64,000 nucleotides of DNA from Algihabitans sp965233705 (lineage in GTDB: Bacteria; Pseudomonadota; Alphaproteobacteria; Kiloniellales; DSM-21159): assembly GCA_965233705.1 (NCBI GenBank), contig CBDDTF010000001.1, positions 558,001 through 622,000 on the forward strand. The letters run 5' to 3'. Position 1 is the stretch's first letter. Every line of letters begins with the position of its first letter. Below the pieces are notes generated by a model. It ran no database searches and was not told the DNA's origin. It worked only from the letters and a program-made list of their open reading frames with translations. Position numbers and translations under genes: made by a program. Below, in pieces: positions 1 through 8,825 of this stretch.

Positions 1-1
1 G

Positions 2-712
2 AAGCCGGCGGCCGAGGGCATGGCGCCCTATCCGGCCCCGATCGAGGTGCATCAGATGTTCGCCTACACGCTGTTCAACTGCACCCCCATGGTGCGCGCG
101 GACAGCGACATCCAGAGCCTCGACGACCTGCGCGGGCGGCGGGTCATGCCCTCGCCGGCCGGCAGCTCCACCGCCACCATGTGGCGCGTGCTCTTCGAGG
201 CGGCGGGCATTCAGGACGAGGTCGAGTGGACCTACGGCTCCTGGCGCGAGAGCTACGACGCGCTGCGCGGCGAGGCGGTCGACTGCATCCCCTCGCTGCT
301 GACCAACGGGCGCCCGGCGCCGATTCTCTCCGAGCTCGGCGCCACCACGCCGGTGCGCGTCCTGCCGATCCCGCAGGAGGTGCTGGACAAGGCCAAGGCG
401 CTCAATCCCGGCGTGCTCGGCGGGACGATCCCGGCCGGCGTGGTCCCCGGCATCGAGAGCGACGCCCTGGCGGCCTCCTTCTCCGGCGTGCTCGCCGCCG
501 CGCCCGACCTGGACAGCGAAGTGGCCTACCAGGTGATGAAGGCGATCTTCGAGAACCTGGAGGAGGTCCACGGCCTGGGCGTGCAGTTCAAGGATATCGG
601 CCTGCCCTTCGGCACGGACTATCTCGTCGCCGGCTTCCCGGTGCATAAGGGAGCGGCGAAGTACCTCAAGGAGGTCGGCGCCTGGAGCGACGACCTGGTC
701 GAGGCCTCCTAG
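2..712 (+). CDS. TAXI-family TRAP transporter solute-binding protein, C-terminal part
   Basis: The reading frame is open from the first bases of the window, so the N-terminus and signal peptide lie outside; about 236 residues remain. The visible part matches the second half of a TAXI-type periplasmic receptor: an SDIQSLDDLRGRRV-type hinge segment, then a stretch describing capture of a small ligand (PSPAGSSTATMW), and a C-terminal helix ending with a VHKGAAKYLKEVG pattern. Such receptors hand a ligand, usually a carboxylate or amino acid, to a fused TRAP permease, and such a permease follows at 923. The stop codon TAG at 710-712 coincides with the first bases of a dispersed palindromic repeat. 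The ligand cannot be told from the sequence. Confidence 0.85.
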   Translation, partial: KPAAEGMAPYPAPIEVHQMFAYTLFNCTPMVRADSDIQSLDDLRGRRVMPSPAGSSTATMWRVLFEAAGIQDEVEWTYGSWRESYDALRGEAVDCIPSLLTNGRPAPILSELGATTPVRVLPIPQEVLDKAKALNPGVLGGTIPAGVVPGIESDALAASFSGVLAAAPDLDSEVAYQVMKAIFENLEEVHGLGVQFKDIGLPFGTDYLVAGFPVHKGAAKYLKEVGAWSDDLVEAS

Positions 713-857
713 AGCGATGCCCGACCTGATCGAATCGCATTTGCGATTCGCCAGGTCGGACAGCATCACTCTAACACTATGGTTTAGGGCGGTTTTGGGC
801 CGATCGGCAGACCCACGTCGTGGTTCCACTCGATCGGAAACCGCCCTAGAGCGCCAC
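711..857. repeat. Dispersed palindromic repeat element, copy 1
   Basis: Two hairpins in series fill most of the gap between the TRAP receptor and its permease. The first runs 711-774: arms AGAGCGATGC and GCATCACTCT enclose a long stem (CCGACCTG, then CGAATCGC, four-base loop, and the complements). The second runs about 769-857, begins CTCTAA, and closes with CGATCGGAAACCGCCCTAGAG. Related elements lie at 3826-3968, 25849-25915, 31262-31400, 41078-41157 and 46041-46180. This copy sits inside a probable operon, so it could form a strong mRNA structure between receptor and permease, which often lowers expression of the membrane gene relative to the receptor. Confidence 0.75.
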
Positions 858-922
858 ACCGCGGGTCGGCCCCACCCCAGTGGCCGGCCCGCGGTTCGTT
901 TCAAGGCTTACGGAAAGGCGAC

Positions 923-2887
923 ATGCAGGCAGTGACGCGCAGGCTGGCCAACAGCTTCACCGACGAGGAGGGCGACACCCGCCTGCTCGTCCTCCTGGGC
1001 CTTCTCGGCCTGGCCTACGTGCTCGGCCACGTCGCCCAGATCCTCTGGTTCCTCCTGCCGTCCGGCCAGTTCAAGATCATGCACGTGGGCGGCGCCGCCG
1101 GACTGATCCTGCTGGCCCTGGCCGCCCGCGCGCGCCGGCCGCTGGGCAAGGCGGTGCACCTCGTCCTGGCGGCCGTCGCCGCCCTGGTCGTCTGGTACGT
1201 CTTCGCCGAGCACCACGCGCTGACCACGCAACGCTCCTTCCTGCCCAACGACACCGACATGCTGGTGGCGGCCGGGCTGCTGGTGCTCTGCCTCTATGCC
1301 ACGCTGCGGGAGTGGGGCTGGACGGTGGCCGCGATCGCCGTGCTCGGCCTGCTCTACGGCTACTTCGGCCAGCTCATGCCGGAGGGGCTGCTCTACCACG
1401 GCGGCCTGACGCTGAAGCGGCTGATCGGCTACACCTCGATCCCCTACTTCCAGGGGCTGCTGGGCGGCCTGGCGGAGCTGTCGGCCGGCACCATCTTTCC
1501 CTTCATGCTGCTCGCCGCGGCCCTGCAGGCGACCGGCTGCGTCGACTTCATCATGGGGCTGGCCTACCGCATCGGCGGCCGCAGCCGGGCCGGACCGGCG
1601 CAGGTGGCGATCCTGTCCAGCGGCATGATGGGCATGGTCTCCGGCTCCAGCGTGGCCAACGTCGCCTCCACCGGGGCGCTGACCATCCCGCTGATGAAGC
1701 GGGTCGGCTTCAAGCCGGAGTTCTCCGGCGCCATCGAGTCGGTCGCCTCCACCGGCGGCCAGATCACCCCGCCGGTGATGGGCCTCGCCGCCTTCCTGAT
1801 CGTCGGGCTGACCGGCGTGCCCTACGGCGAGGTCATCATCTCCGCCGCCTTCCCGGCGCTGATCTACTACCTCTACCTGATGTACGCCGTGCATCTGCGC
1901 GCGGTGAAGCGCGACCTCGACGCCTCGCGCAGCGAGGTGCTGGCCGAAGAGCTGGGCAGCGACGAGAGCCTGTGGCGGAGCTGCCTCTACAACTTTCACT
2001 TCTTCGTGGCGGTCATCTACCTGGTCTGGACCCTGATCGAGACCAACCTGGCCGGCCGCGCCTCGGTCCAGGCGACCGGCCTGCTGCTGGCGCTGTTCAT
2101 CCTGCGCGAGCTGATCTTCACCTGGCGCGGCCCGCGCGCCATCGTCGCCAACCTCCTGCACCTGCTCGCGCGCACCGGCTACAACGGCGCGCTGCGCGGC
2201 GCGCAGATCGCCGTAGTGGTCGCGGTGATCGGCGTGCTGGTGGACATCCTGACGGTCACCGGCTTCGCCCAGAAGCTCTCCTTCGCCATGCTCGAGCTGG
2301 CCGACGGCAACCTCTGGCTGCTGCTGGTGGTCGCCGCCCTGGCCTGCCTGGCCTTCGGCCTCGGGCTGCCGACCTCGGCCTCCTACATCCTGGTCGCGCT
2401 GATGGGTGCGCCGGCGCTGGTCGAGCTGGGCGTGCCGCTGCTGGCGGCGCACTTCTTCGTCTTCTTCTTCGCCAATATCTCGGCGATCACGCCGCCGGTC
2501 GCGGTCTCCTGCCTGGTCGCCGCGAAGATCGCCGACGCCAGCTTCCTGCGCACCAGCTTCATCGCCGTGCGGCTCGGCCTGCCGGGCTTCATCCTGCCGT
2601 TCCTCTTCGTGGCCCACCCGGAGATTCTCGGCATCGACGCCAGCCTGGGCTACACCGCGCTGGTGGCGGCCATGGCGCTGCTCGGCGTGGTCGCCCTCAA
2701 CGTGCTGCTGGAGGGCTACCTGCTGCGGCCGATGAACTGGGCCGAGCGGCTCGGCCTGCTGCCGGCCACCCTGGGGCTGCTGCACCCCAACCTCTGGGCG
2801 TCGCTCGCCGGCATCGCCATCTTCGCCGCGCTCTTCGCCTGGCAGTGGGCGGGACGCCGGCGGGCTCAGGTCGCCCAGCAGACCTGA
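923..2887 (+). CDS. TRAP transporter fused permease (4TM/12TM type)
   Basis: 654 residues, the usual length for a TRAP permease in which the small DctQ-like and large DctM-like subunits are fused. The N-terminal part (to about residue 130) has several hydrophobic helices. The rest is the DctM-like transporter, with conserved glycine-rich loops such as MMGMVSGSSVANVASTGA and STGGQITPPVMGLAAF, which belong to the family's substrate channel. It acts in the inner membrane with the TAXI receptor upstream and is driven by an ion gradient. ATG at 923 is preceded by a GAAAGGCGAC stretch that can act as ribosome binding site. Its 3' end overlaps the convergent VOC gene by 22 bp. Confidence 0.92.
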   Translation: MQAVTRRLANSFTDEEGDTRLLVLLGLLGLAYVLGHVAQILWFLLPSGQFKIMHVGGAAGLILLALAARARRPLGKAVHLVLAAVAALVVWYVFAEHHALTTQRSFLPNDTDMLVAAGLLVLCLYATLREWGWTVAAIAVLGLLYGYFGQLMPEGLLYHGGLTLKRLIGYTSIPYFQGLLGGLAELSAGTIFPFMLLAAALQATGCVDFIMGLAYRIGGRSRAGPAQVAILSSGMMGMVSGSSVANVASTGALTIPLMKRVGFKPEFSGAIESVASTGGQITPPVMGLAAFLIVGLTGVPYGEVIISAAFPALIYYLYLMYAVHLRAVKRDLDASRSEVLAEELGSDESLWRSCLYNFHFFVAVIYLVWTLIETNLAGRASVQATGLLLALFILRELIFTWRGPRAIVANLLHLLARTGYNGALRGAQIAVVVAVIGVLVDILTVTGFAQKLSFAMLELADGNLWLLLVVAALACLAFGLGLPTSASYILVALMGAPALVELGVPLLAAHFFVFFFANISAITPPVAVSCLVAAKIADASFLRTSFIAVRLGLPGFILPFLFVAHPEILGIDASLGYTALVAAMALLGVVALNVLLEGYLLRPMNWAERLGLLPATLGLLHPNLWASLAGIAIFAALFAWQWAGRRRAQVAQQT

Positions 2888-3774
2888 GCGTCCTGCGCCA
2901 CCACGGTGGCGGCGCCGCCGATCTCCGGCGGGAAGCGATAGAGCGACTGGCCCGGCGCGAGCGTCCGGGGCTCCAGCCCGCCGGCCGCGAAGCAGGCCGC
3001 GGTGCGGGCCGGGTCGGCGCTGCCGAGGCCGGTGGCGAGGATCGCCGGCGCCGCCGGCGGCGGCCCCGCCCAGGGCAGCACCGCCGGCAGATCCTCCGGC
3101 GCGACGAAGACGCAGGCGCCGCGCTCCAGCGGCAGCAGCCAGCGCCGGTCGGCGCGCCGCGGCGTCCGCCCGACGAAGCGGCCGAAGCGCTGCGCCGCCT
3201 CCTGCGGATCGGGCACGCTCAGCAACACGGCCTTCAGGGAGACCACGGCGTTGTCCTGCTCCAGGGAGCGCGGCTGCCAGACCAGCTCCGGGGTGTGGTG
3301 CTGCAGCGCCTGGACGCGGCCCTCGGGCATCACCTCGGGCGGCACCCGCAGGACGGTGAAGCGGGCCTCGCCGGGCGCGCCGTCCGCGTCCGTCACCGGC
3401 CGGGTCAGGTTGACCGGCGCCTTCGGCCGGAAGCCGCCGGCCTCCAGCCGGGCGTGGGCGCCCGCCGGGTCGGCCAGCGCGAAGGCGATCAGGTGCAGGC
3501 CGACGTAGCGCGCCGTGGCGGCGTGGAACTGCCGCGCCAGCTCGGTGTCGCCGACGGCGGTGAGGAACTCCAGGTAGCCCTCGCGCAGCATGATGCAGCG
3601 GTTGGCCATGCCGGCCGGCACGATCCCCTGGGGCGTGCGGTTCTGCTGCGCGGTGAAGGGGGTGAGGCGAAAGCCGACCCGCGCGAGCAGCGCCGCGGCC
3701 GCGTCGAGGTCCGGCACGAAGTGCGCCACATGGTCGAGAAAAACCTCGTCCTGCTCAGGAAGCTGCCTTGTCAC
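2866..3774 (-). CDS. VOC superfamily (glyoxalase-like) protein
   Basis: 302 residues. The N-terminus (FLDHVAHFVPDLDAAAALL) has the beta-alpha pattern and the metal-ligand-like histidines of the vicinal-oxygen-chelate fold, and the protein is long enough for two or more VOC modules; a second begins near residue 175 (VVSLKAVLLSVPDPQEAAQRF). It resembles glyoxalase-like domain proteins of unknown substrate. The gene converges on the TRAP permease and overlaps its last 22 bases. No neighbour on the same strand lies within 400 bp, so it looks monocistronic. Function beyond the fold is not determinable; a dioxygenase or lyase of a small molecule is possible. Confidence 0.8.
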   Translation of the reverse strand: MTRQLPEQDEVFLDHVAHFVPDLDAAAALLARVGFRLTPFTAQQNRTPQGIVPAGMANRCIMLREGYLEFLTAVGDTELARQFHAATARYVGLHLIAFALADPAGAHARLEAGGFRPKAPVNLTRPVTDADGAPGEARFTVLRVPPEVMPEGRVQALQHHTPELVWQPRSLEQDNAVVSLKAVLLSVPDPQEAAQRFGRFVGRTPRRADRRWLLPLERGACVFVAPEDLPAVLPWAGPPPAAPAILATGLGSADPARTAACFAAGGLEPRTLAPGQSLYRFPPEIGGAATVVAQDAQVCWAT

Positions 3775-3825
3775 GACTCCTCGCTGGCTCGGTCCGGAAG
3801 AGTGCCGCCCCCCGCAGGGGCGCGG

Positions 3826-3968
3826 CCTCGAGCGATTTGCGACCGTTCGGGTGCGCGTCAGCGCGTCCGCCGGTCGCGAAAAACCACTCTAACTCTATGA
3901 TGTAGAGTAGGTTTCTTGTGATCGGCGGACCCGCGGAAGCGGGGCCATACGATCACAACCTGCTCTAG
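3826..3968 (-). repeat. Dispersed palindromic repeat element, copy 2
   Basis: Read on the minus strand this copy aligns almost base for base with those at 31262-31400 and 46041-46180. The order is CTAGAGC, a hairpin with GTGATCG and CGATCAC arms around a GGACCC-like stem, then CCTACTCTACATCATAGAG, then TTAGAGTGGTTTTTCGCGACC, then a second GC-rich hairpin ending near CGCAAATCGCTCGAG. The middle CTCTA...TTAGAG is itself an inverted repeat. The element lies upstream of the VOC gene start at 3774 and downstream of the leftward nine-gene operon, so it may also end that transcript. Confidence 0.8.
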
Positions 3969-4057
3969 GCGGGGCGTCAGAATAGCCGCCGCCCCGCCCG
4001 CCGGCCAGTCCCGCCGACAAATCCCACCGGCCAGTCCACCGCCAGTCCCGCCGACCA

Positions 4058-4122
4058 ACTCTGCGGCCCGACTCTGCGGCCCGACTCTGCGGCCCGACTC
4101 TGCGGCCCTACTCTGCGGATGG
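4058..4122. repeat. 13-bp tandem repeat, five copies
   Basis: The unit ACTCTGCGGCCCG occurs at 4058, 4071, 4084, 4097 (last base changed) and 4110 (degenerate end). The period is not a multiple of three and no gene covers it, so it is an intergenic minisatellite and not a coding repeat. It lies just past the 3' end of the serine hydrolase gene. Confidence 0.9.
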
Positions 4123-4180
4123 ATGGCGGCGGTCGGCCGCGGCCGCTTGGCGCGCGACAGTGCCGCGCTGCAGCGGCGCG

Positions 4181-5407
4181 CTACACCGGCGCGCCCGGCG
4201 GCAGCAGGCGGTCGAGGCAGTCGACCAGGCCCTGGCCGCGCGGGTTGAGCAGCACCCCGGGGCCCATGCGGTTCATGGTGTAGCCGAAGCTCAGCCCGCG
4301 GCTGGGGTCGGCGAAGCCGATCGAGCCGCCGGCGCCGACATGCCCGAAGGCGCGCGGCGCCAGCACCACGCTGTCCAGGCCCCGGCCGCGGTTGTCCATG
4401 GCGCGTTGGAAGCCGGCGGCGAAGCGCGTCGGGATGCACAGGGTGGCGTCGCGGTGGGTCGCCGCCGAAACCTGCACCGCCTCGGCCAGCACCTCGGGCC
4501 GCAGCAGCGGCCGCGCGGCCGCGTCGGGCCCGGCCAGCGCGGCGTAGAGGCCGGCCAGGCCACGCGCGTTGGTCACGCCGTTGGCCGCGCCGATCTCGGC
4601 GGCCCGGCCGGCGCGGCTGTTGAAGCCGCTCGGCCGCCAGCCGCCGGTGTTGCGGAAGTAGAGGGCCGGGATGGAGTCCGGCGCCTCCGCGACCGCCCGC
4701 TCGAAGGGGCCGCGCGGTGCGGCGGGCGCCGGGCGGTGGGGGATCACCGGCGCCACCCGCGGCTCCACCGCCTCGGGCAACCCGATCCAGAAGTCGAGGC
4801 CGAGCGGCCCGGCGATCTCCCTCTGGAAGACCTGCCCGAGGGACTGGCCGGTCACGCGCCGCACCACCTCGCCGACCAGCCAGCCGAAGGTCAGGCCGTG
4901 ATAGCCGCAACGCGTCCCCGGTTCCCAGAAGGGCGCCTCGGCCGCCAGGCGACGGGTCATCTCGGCCCAGTCGAAGGCGGCGCCGTCGGGCAGCGGTGCG
5001 CGCAGCGCCGGCAGCCCCGCCGTGTGGTCGAGCAGCATGCGCAGCGTGGTCTCGCCCTTGCCGGCGGCGGCGTAGTCCGGCCAGTAGCGGGTCACCGGAT
5101 CGTCCAGCCGCAGCTCGCCCGCCTGGGCCAGCAGATGCAGGCAGAGCGCGGTGGCCGGCTTGGTGTTGGAGAAGACGATGCCGACCGTGCCCTCGCGCCA
5201 GGGCTGGCCGCTCCGCGGATCGGCGCGCCCGCCCCAGACGTCGACGAGACAGCGACCCCGGTGCAGCACGCAGAGCGCGGCGCCGACCTCGCCCCGCTCG
5301 GCGAAGTTGGCGCGGAAGACCTCGACCAGCGGCGCGAAGTCCGGGTCCCAGCGTCCCTCGACCCGGACCTCCGCCGCCTGCGCGCCCTCCGCTCCGGGGC
5401 CGCTCAC
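4181..5407 (-). CDS. Serine hydrolase, class C beta-lactamase / EstB-like fold
   Basis: 408 residues. Residues 80-83 (SNTK) form the SxxK motif that carries the nucleophilic serine and the lysine base; the YHG segment in WEPGTRCGYHGLTFGWL supplies the tyrosine motif, and HVGAGG near the C-terminus replaces the KTG box, as in esterases and lactonase-like members of this fold. There is no signal peptide, so it is probably cytoplasmic and not a resistance enzyme. The GTG start at 5407 is chosen because it forms a GTGA overlap with the stop of the upstream dioxygenase gene; a longer frame upstream runs through that gene. It is the last gene of the nine-gene operon and likely hydrolyses an ester or lactone intermediate. 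Confidence 0.85.
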   Translation of the reverse strand: MSGPGAEGAQAAEVRVEGRWDPDFAPLVEVFRANFAERGEVGAALCVLHRGRCLVDVWGGRADPRSGQPWREGTVGIVFSNTKPATALCLHLLAQAGELRLDDPVTRYWPDYAAAGKGETTLRMLLDHTAGLPALRAPLPDGAAFDWAEMTRRLAAEAPFWEPGTRCGYHGLTFGWLVGEVVRRVTGQSLGQVFQREIAGPLGLDFWIGLPEAVEPRVAPVIPHRPAPAAPRGPFERAVAEAPDSIPALYFRNTGGWRPSGFNSRAGRAAEIGAANGVTNARGLAGLYAALAGPDAAARPLLRPEVLAEAVQVSAATHRDATLCIPTRFAAGFQRAMDNRGRGLDSVVLAPRAFGHVGAGGSIGFADPSRGLSFGYTMNRMGPGVLLNPRGQGLVDCLDRLLPPGAPV

Positions 5408-6372
5408 CGCCGCTCGGGCGCCCGCGCGCCGTAGCCCAGCAGGTAGCGCACGGTCGGCGAGAAGCCGTCGGCGACCTCCGGGTCCAGGGTCGAGATGAAG
5501 TCGGTGAAGCCGCGCAGCCAGGAGCGGTTGTAGTTGCAGATCAGCGCCCGGCGGGGCCGGTCCGTTTCGTTCGGCCCGGAGCGGTGCCAGGTGTTGGACA
5601 GCCACATGGCGACCGAGCCGGCCGGCGCGGTCAGCACGGTCTCGCCCTCCATCTCGCCGTGCGCCCAGCTCGGCGACTTGCGGAACTTGTGGCTGCCGGG
5701 CACGACGCGGGTGGCGCCGTTGTGCGCGGTGAAGTCGTCGAGCAGCCAGACCGTCTGAATCATCAGCGGGAACTCGGGCAGCGGCTCGGGAAGCTGGCCG
5801 AGCGGCGCGTCGACGTGCCAGGCGCCGCCGCCGGTCTGCGGCCCGATGCTGGTCGCCTGGTAGTCGTGCAGGTTGCAGTCGTCGCCCAGCATGTGCCGCA
5901 CCAGGCCGAGCACCAGCGGGTTCTCCACCACCGGCGCCATCTCCGGCGCCTTGGTGATGATCTGCCAGACCCGCTGGGACCTGTCCTCGTCGAACAGGGT
6001 GGGCAGATGGATGAAGCTCTTCGGCACCTCGTTGTAGGGCACCGGCCAGGGCGTGTTGCGGTTGCGCAGGCGGTCGTACTGCGCGCGCGCCACCAGCCGC
6101 TTGGCCTCGGCGGCGCTGACGGTGTAGTGGCTGCGGTAGTAGGCCTCGATCACCGCGTCCTGCTCGGCATCGGGCAGGCCCTCCGCGGGCACCGGCGGCG
6201 CGGCCCGCTCCTCGGCCATCAGGCGGTCGACGGTGTCGGAATAGAAGGCCAGCTCCTCGGCCGAGAGGACGTTCTCGACCACGGCGTAGCCGTCCTCCTC
6301 CAGCTTGCGCTTGGCGGTCTCCAACTGGCTCGTATCCAACCGACGGGGGGCAGTTCGCTCGCTCACGGTCAT
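5404..6372 (-). CDS. Phytanoyl-CoA dioxygenase family protein (second of two in operon)
   Basis: 322 residues, the normal size for an Fe(II)/2-oxoglutarate oxygenase of the PhyH group. Visible ligands are H186-x-D188 (AWHVDAPLG) and the distal histidine H263 (TWHRSGPNE), with Arg274/275 placed to hold 2-oxoglutarate. VVPGSHK is the typical loop between them. ATG at 6372 has a GAGGG-type ribosome site; an upstream open frame is rejected because it lies in the ATP-binding-protein gene. Family members hydroxylate an alpha or beta carbon of an acyl-CoA or free acid. Here it sits between an ABC importer and a hydrolase, suggesting stepwise degradation of the imported compound. Confidence 0.88.
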   Translation of the reverse strand: MTVSERTAPRRLDTSQLETAKRKLEEDGYAVVENVLSAEELAFYSDTVDRLMAEERAAPPVPAEGLPDAEQDAVIEAYYRSHYTVSAAEAKRLVARAQYDRLRNRNTPWPVPYNEVPKSFIHLPTLFDEDRSQRVWQIITKAPEMAPVVENPLVLGLVRHMLGDDCNLHDYQATSIGPQTGGGAWHVDAPLGQLPEPLPEFPLMIQTVWLLDDFTAHNGATRVVPGSHKFRKSPSWAHGEMEGETVLTAPAGSVAMWLSNTWHRSGPNETDRPRRALICNYNRSWLRGFTDFISTLDPEVADGFSPTVRYLLGYGARAPERR

Positions 6373-6416
6373 CTCACCCTCGCTTTGTGCAGGCAGATCG
6401 GTTTCCGGGCCCGGCG

Positions 6417-7121
6417 TCAGGCGCCGAGGTAGGCCTTCTTCACGTCCTCGTTGTCGAGCAGGAAGTCGCGGTCGCCCTCCAGCACGACGGCGCCGCGCTC
6501 GATCACGTAGCCGCGCCGCGACAGCGAGAGGGAGCGGCGCACGTCCTGCTCGACCAGCAGGATCGTCACCCCCTCCGCGTTGATCGTGGGGAAGCGGCCG
6601 AAGATCTCCTTGACCATCACCGGCGCCAGGCCGATCGAGGGCTCGTCGAGCAGCAGCAGCTTGGGCGCCGTCATCAGGGCGCGCGCGATCGCCAGCATCT
6701 GCTGCTCGCCGCCGCTGAAGGAGCGGGCGAGCTGGCGCCGCCGCTCCAGCAGCCGCGGGAACATGCCGTAGACCCAATCGAGGTTGCGCTTGCTGCGCGC
6801 GGCGTCACGCAGGATGTCGCCGCCGATCAGCAGGTTGTCCTCGACCGTCATGTGCGGGAAGAGCCGGCGCCCCTCCATCACCTGGGCCAGCCCGAGGCGG
6901 GCGATCTCGTGCGGCTGACGCCCGACCAGCGACTCCCCCAGGAAACGGATGTCGCCGCCGCTGGGCCGCAGCGTGCCCATGATCGCGCGGATCAGCGTCG
7001 TCTTGCCCGCGCCGTTGGCGCCCACCAGGCTGACGATCTCGCCCTCCCGAACGTTCAGGGAGACGTCGTGCAGCACGGCGACGTCGCCGTAGCCGGCGTG
7101 AACCTGATCGATCTCGAGCAT
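6417..7121 (-). CDS. ABC transporter ATP-binding protein, LivF type
   Basis: 234 residues, standard for LivF. Walker A is GANGAGKT at 34-41, the signature is SFSGGEQQ around 134-141 (a variant of LSGGQ), and Walker B is LLLLDE at 155-160, with the D-loop and switch histidine region replaced by VEQD, as usual in this group. The ATG at 7121 starts one base after the stop of the LivG gene. It would pair with LivG to drive the LivH/LivM permease in the inner membrane. Confidence 0.93.
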   Translation of the reverse strand: MLEIDQVHAGYGDVAVLHDVSLNVREGEIVSLVGANGAGKTTLIRAIMGTLRPSGGDIRFLGESLVGRQPHEIARLGLAQVMEGRRLFPHMTVEDNLLIGGDILRDAARSKRNLDWVYGMFPRLLERRRQLARSFSGGEQQMLAIARALMTAPKLLLLDEPSIGLAPVMVKEIFGRFPTINAEGVTILLVEQDVRRSLSLSRRGYVIERGAVVLEGDRDFLLDNEDVKKAYLGA

Positions 7122-7122
7122 G

Positions 7123-7842
7123 TCAGTCCTCGTCCTTGCCGAGATAGGCGGCGATGACCTCGGGGTCGTTGGCCGCGGCCTGGGGCGCGGCATCGCAGAT
7201 CTTGCGGCCGTGGTGGATCACCACCACCCGATCGCTGAGCGCCATGACGGCGTGCATGTTGTGCTCGACCAGCAGCACGCTCACACCGTCGGCGCGCAGC
7301 CCGCGGATCAGGTCCAGCACCTCGTCGGTCTCGACCGGGTTCAGGCCGGCCATGACCTCGTCGAGCATCAGCAGCTTCGGGCGGGTGGCGATGGTCTTGG
7401 CGATCTCCAGGCGCTTGCGCCCGGCCAGGGTCAGCGTCTTGGCCGGCTGCGCGGCCCGGTCGGCCATGCCGAAGCGTTCCAGCACCGCCAGCGCCGCCTG
7501 CCGCGCGTCGCGGCTGTCGGGATGATGCAGGAAGCTGCCGATCATCACGTTGTCGAGCACGCTCATCTCGCCGAAGGGGCGCACGATCTGGAAGGTGCGC
7601 ACCAGGCCACGCCGGCAGACCTCCGGCGCCGGCCGGCCGTCGACCCGCGCGCCGTCGAAGTGGATCTCGCCGGAGCTGGGCGGCAGGAAGCCGGAGGCCA
7701 TGGAGAAGAGCGTGGTCTTGCCGGCGCCGTTCGGGCCGATCAGGCCGACCGTCTCGCCCGCGCCGACATCGAAGCTGACCTGGTCGATCGCCCGCAGCCC
7801 GCCGAACTGGCGGGTGACGGTCTTGAACTGCAAGAGGCTCAT
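7123..7842 (-). CDS. ABC transporter ATP-binding protein, LivG type
   Basis: 239 residues. Walker A GPNGAGKT is at 36-43, Walker B KLLMLDE at 156-162, and the signature is the LivG-type variant LTLAGRKRLE at 137-146. The ATG at 7842 overlaps the LivM stop by four bases (ATGA), indicating translational coupling; a longer open frame upstream is inside livM and is rejected. It is one half of the ATPase dimer of the importer encoded at 6417-11093. Confidence 0.93.
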   Translation of the reverse strand: MSLLQFKTVTRQFGGLRAIDQVSFDVGAGETVGLIGPNGAGKTTLFSMASGFLPPSSGEIHFDGARVDGRPAPEVCRRGLVRTFQIVRPFGEMSVLDNVMIGSFLHHPDSRDARQAALAVLERFGMADRAAQPAKTLTLAGRKRLEIAKTIATRPKLLMLDEVMAGLNPVETDEVLDLIRGLRADGVSVLLVEHNMHAVMALSDRVVVIHHGRKICDAAPQAAANDPEVIAAYLGKDED

Positions 7843-8822
7843 GCCGTCTCCCTCCCCGCCTGCGCCGCCCGCGCGCCGCCCAGGCGGCGCGCCAGGCCCT
7901 GCAGCAGGACGATCACGCCGCGCGGCTCGAAGCGCATGACGACCATCAGCAGCAGGCCGTAGAGCATCATGGTCACGCCCGGCGTGCCGCCGGTCAGGCT
8001 GCGCGCGGCCTCCTCCGCCGGCAGCAGCAGGAAGGCCCCGAGCACCGGCCCCCAGAGGGTGCCGCGCCCGCCGATGATGCAGATCACCGCGATCTGCACG
8101 CTCATGTGCGCGCCGAAGACCTTGTCCGGGCTGATGAACAGCACGTACTGGGCGTAGAAGGTGCCGCCGATCGCGGTCATGGCGGCGCTGATCACCGCCG
8201 CCCAGGACTTGTAGCGGCGGGCGTCGACGCCGAGCGCGGCGGCCGCCTCCTGATCGTTGCGGATGGCCGTCAGGTAGTAGCCGAAGCGCGAGCGCAGGCA
8301 CCAGTAGTTGACCGCCAGCGCCGCCGCCACCAGGGCCGCACCGACGTAGTAGTAGAAGAGCTTGCTGGTGTGCTGGAAATACAGCGGCGCGTCGTGCAGC
8401 AGCCGCACGTCGAGGCCGCGCGGACCGCCCAGCAGCTCGTTCGAGTTCTCCACGACGACGCGCAGGATCATGGCGGCGGCCAGGGTCGCCAGGGCGTAGT
8501 AGGCGCCGCGCAGGCGGAAGCAGGGCAGGCCGATGATCACCGCCGCCACGGCGCCGAGCCCGGCGCCGGCCAGCATGCCGATCCAGGGCGTCAGCCCGAA
8601 GTCGGTGAACAGGATCGTCGAGGTGTAGGCGCCGATGCCGAAGTAGGCCGCGTGGCCGAGCGAGAGCTGGCCGGCGATGCCGCCGATCAGGTTCCACGAC
8701 AGGGCCAGGTAGGCGTAGAGCAGCGCCAGGATGAGGACGGAGAGCAGATAGGGGCTCTGCACCAGCAGCGGCAGCGCAAGCACCGCCACGCCGAGTGCGA
8801 GCAGCAGGGAGGAGCTTCGCAT
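7839..8822 (-). CDS. Branched-chain amino acid type ABC permease, LivM
   Basis: 327 residues with about ten hydrophobic segments. The family signature is seen as LSWNLIGGIAGQLSLGHAAYFGIGAY near residues 41-66, and GGRGTLWGPVLGAF near 250 is the second conserved loop. It follows LivH by three bases and overlaps LivG by four. It forms the inner-membrane channel with LivH. In this importer class the ligand may be an amino acid, amide, urea, aromatic acid or other carboxylate, so the name does not fix the substrate. Confidence 0.92.
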   Translation of the reverse strand: MRSSSLLLALGVAVLALPLLVQSPYLLSVLILALLYAYLALSWNLIGGIAGQLSLGHAAYFGIGAYTSTILFTDFGLTPWIGMLAGAGLGAVAAVIIGLPCFRLRGAYYALATLAAAMILRVVVENSNELLGGPRGLDVRLLHDAPLYFQHTSKLFYYYVGAALVAAALAVNYWCLRSRFGYYLTAIRNDQEAAAALGVDARRYKSWAAVISAAMTAIGGTFYAQYVLFISPDKVFGAHMSVQIAVICIIGGRGTLWGPVLGAFLLLPAEEAARSLTGGTPGVTMMLYGLLLMVVMRFEPRGVIVLLQGLARRLGGARAAQAGRETA

Positions 8823-8825
8823 GGG

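Larger units (their letters stand above)
3775..4180. other. Gene-free stretch with two kinds of repeat
   Basis: The 406 bp between the VOC gene and the serine hydrolase gene carry no convincing gene. They hold one copy of the dispersed palindromic element (3826-3968), a purine-poor spacer rich in CCGCC and CCAGTCC, and a five-copy 13-bp tandem repeat (4058-4122). Open frames across it are low-complexity and continue into repeats. Confidence 0.7.

Noticed and set aside
880..3900. A roughly 1000-codon open frame overlapping the TRAP permease
   Set aside because: It is out of frame with the well-supported permease and convergent VOC genes, has Arg/Pro/Ala-rich low-complexity sequence, and arises because stop codons are rare at this GC content.
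4058..4122. Tandem 13-bp repeat as a CRISPR array
   Set aside because: Units abut with no unique spacers and there are no cas genes.
4181..5605. Longer N-terminus for the serine hydrolase
   Set aside because: The extra 66 codons lie inside the dioxygenase gene and are Arg/Pro-rich; the GTG at 5407 gives a normal GTGA overlap.
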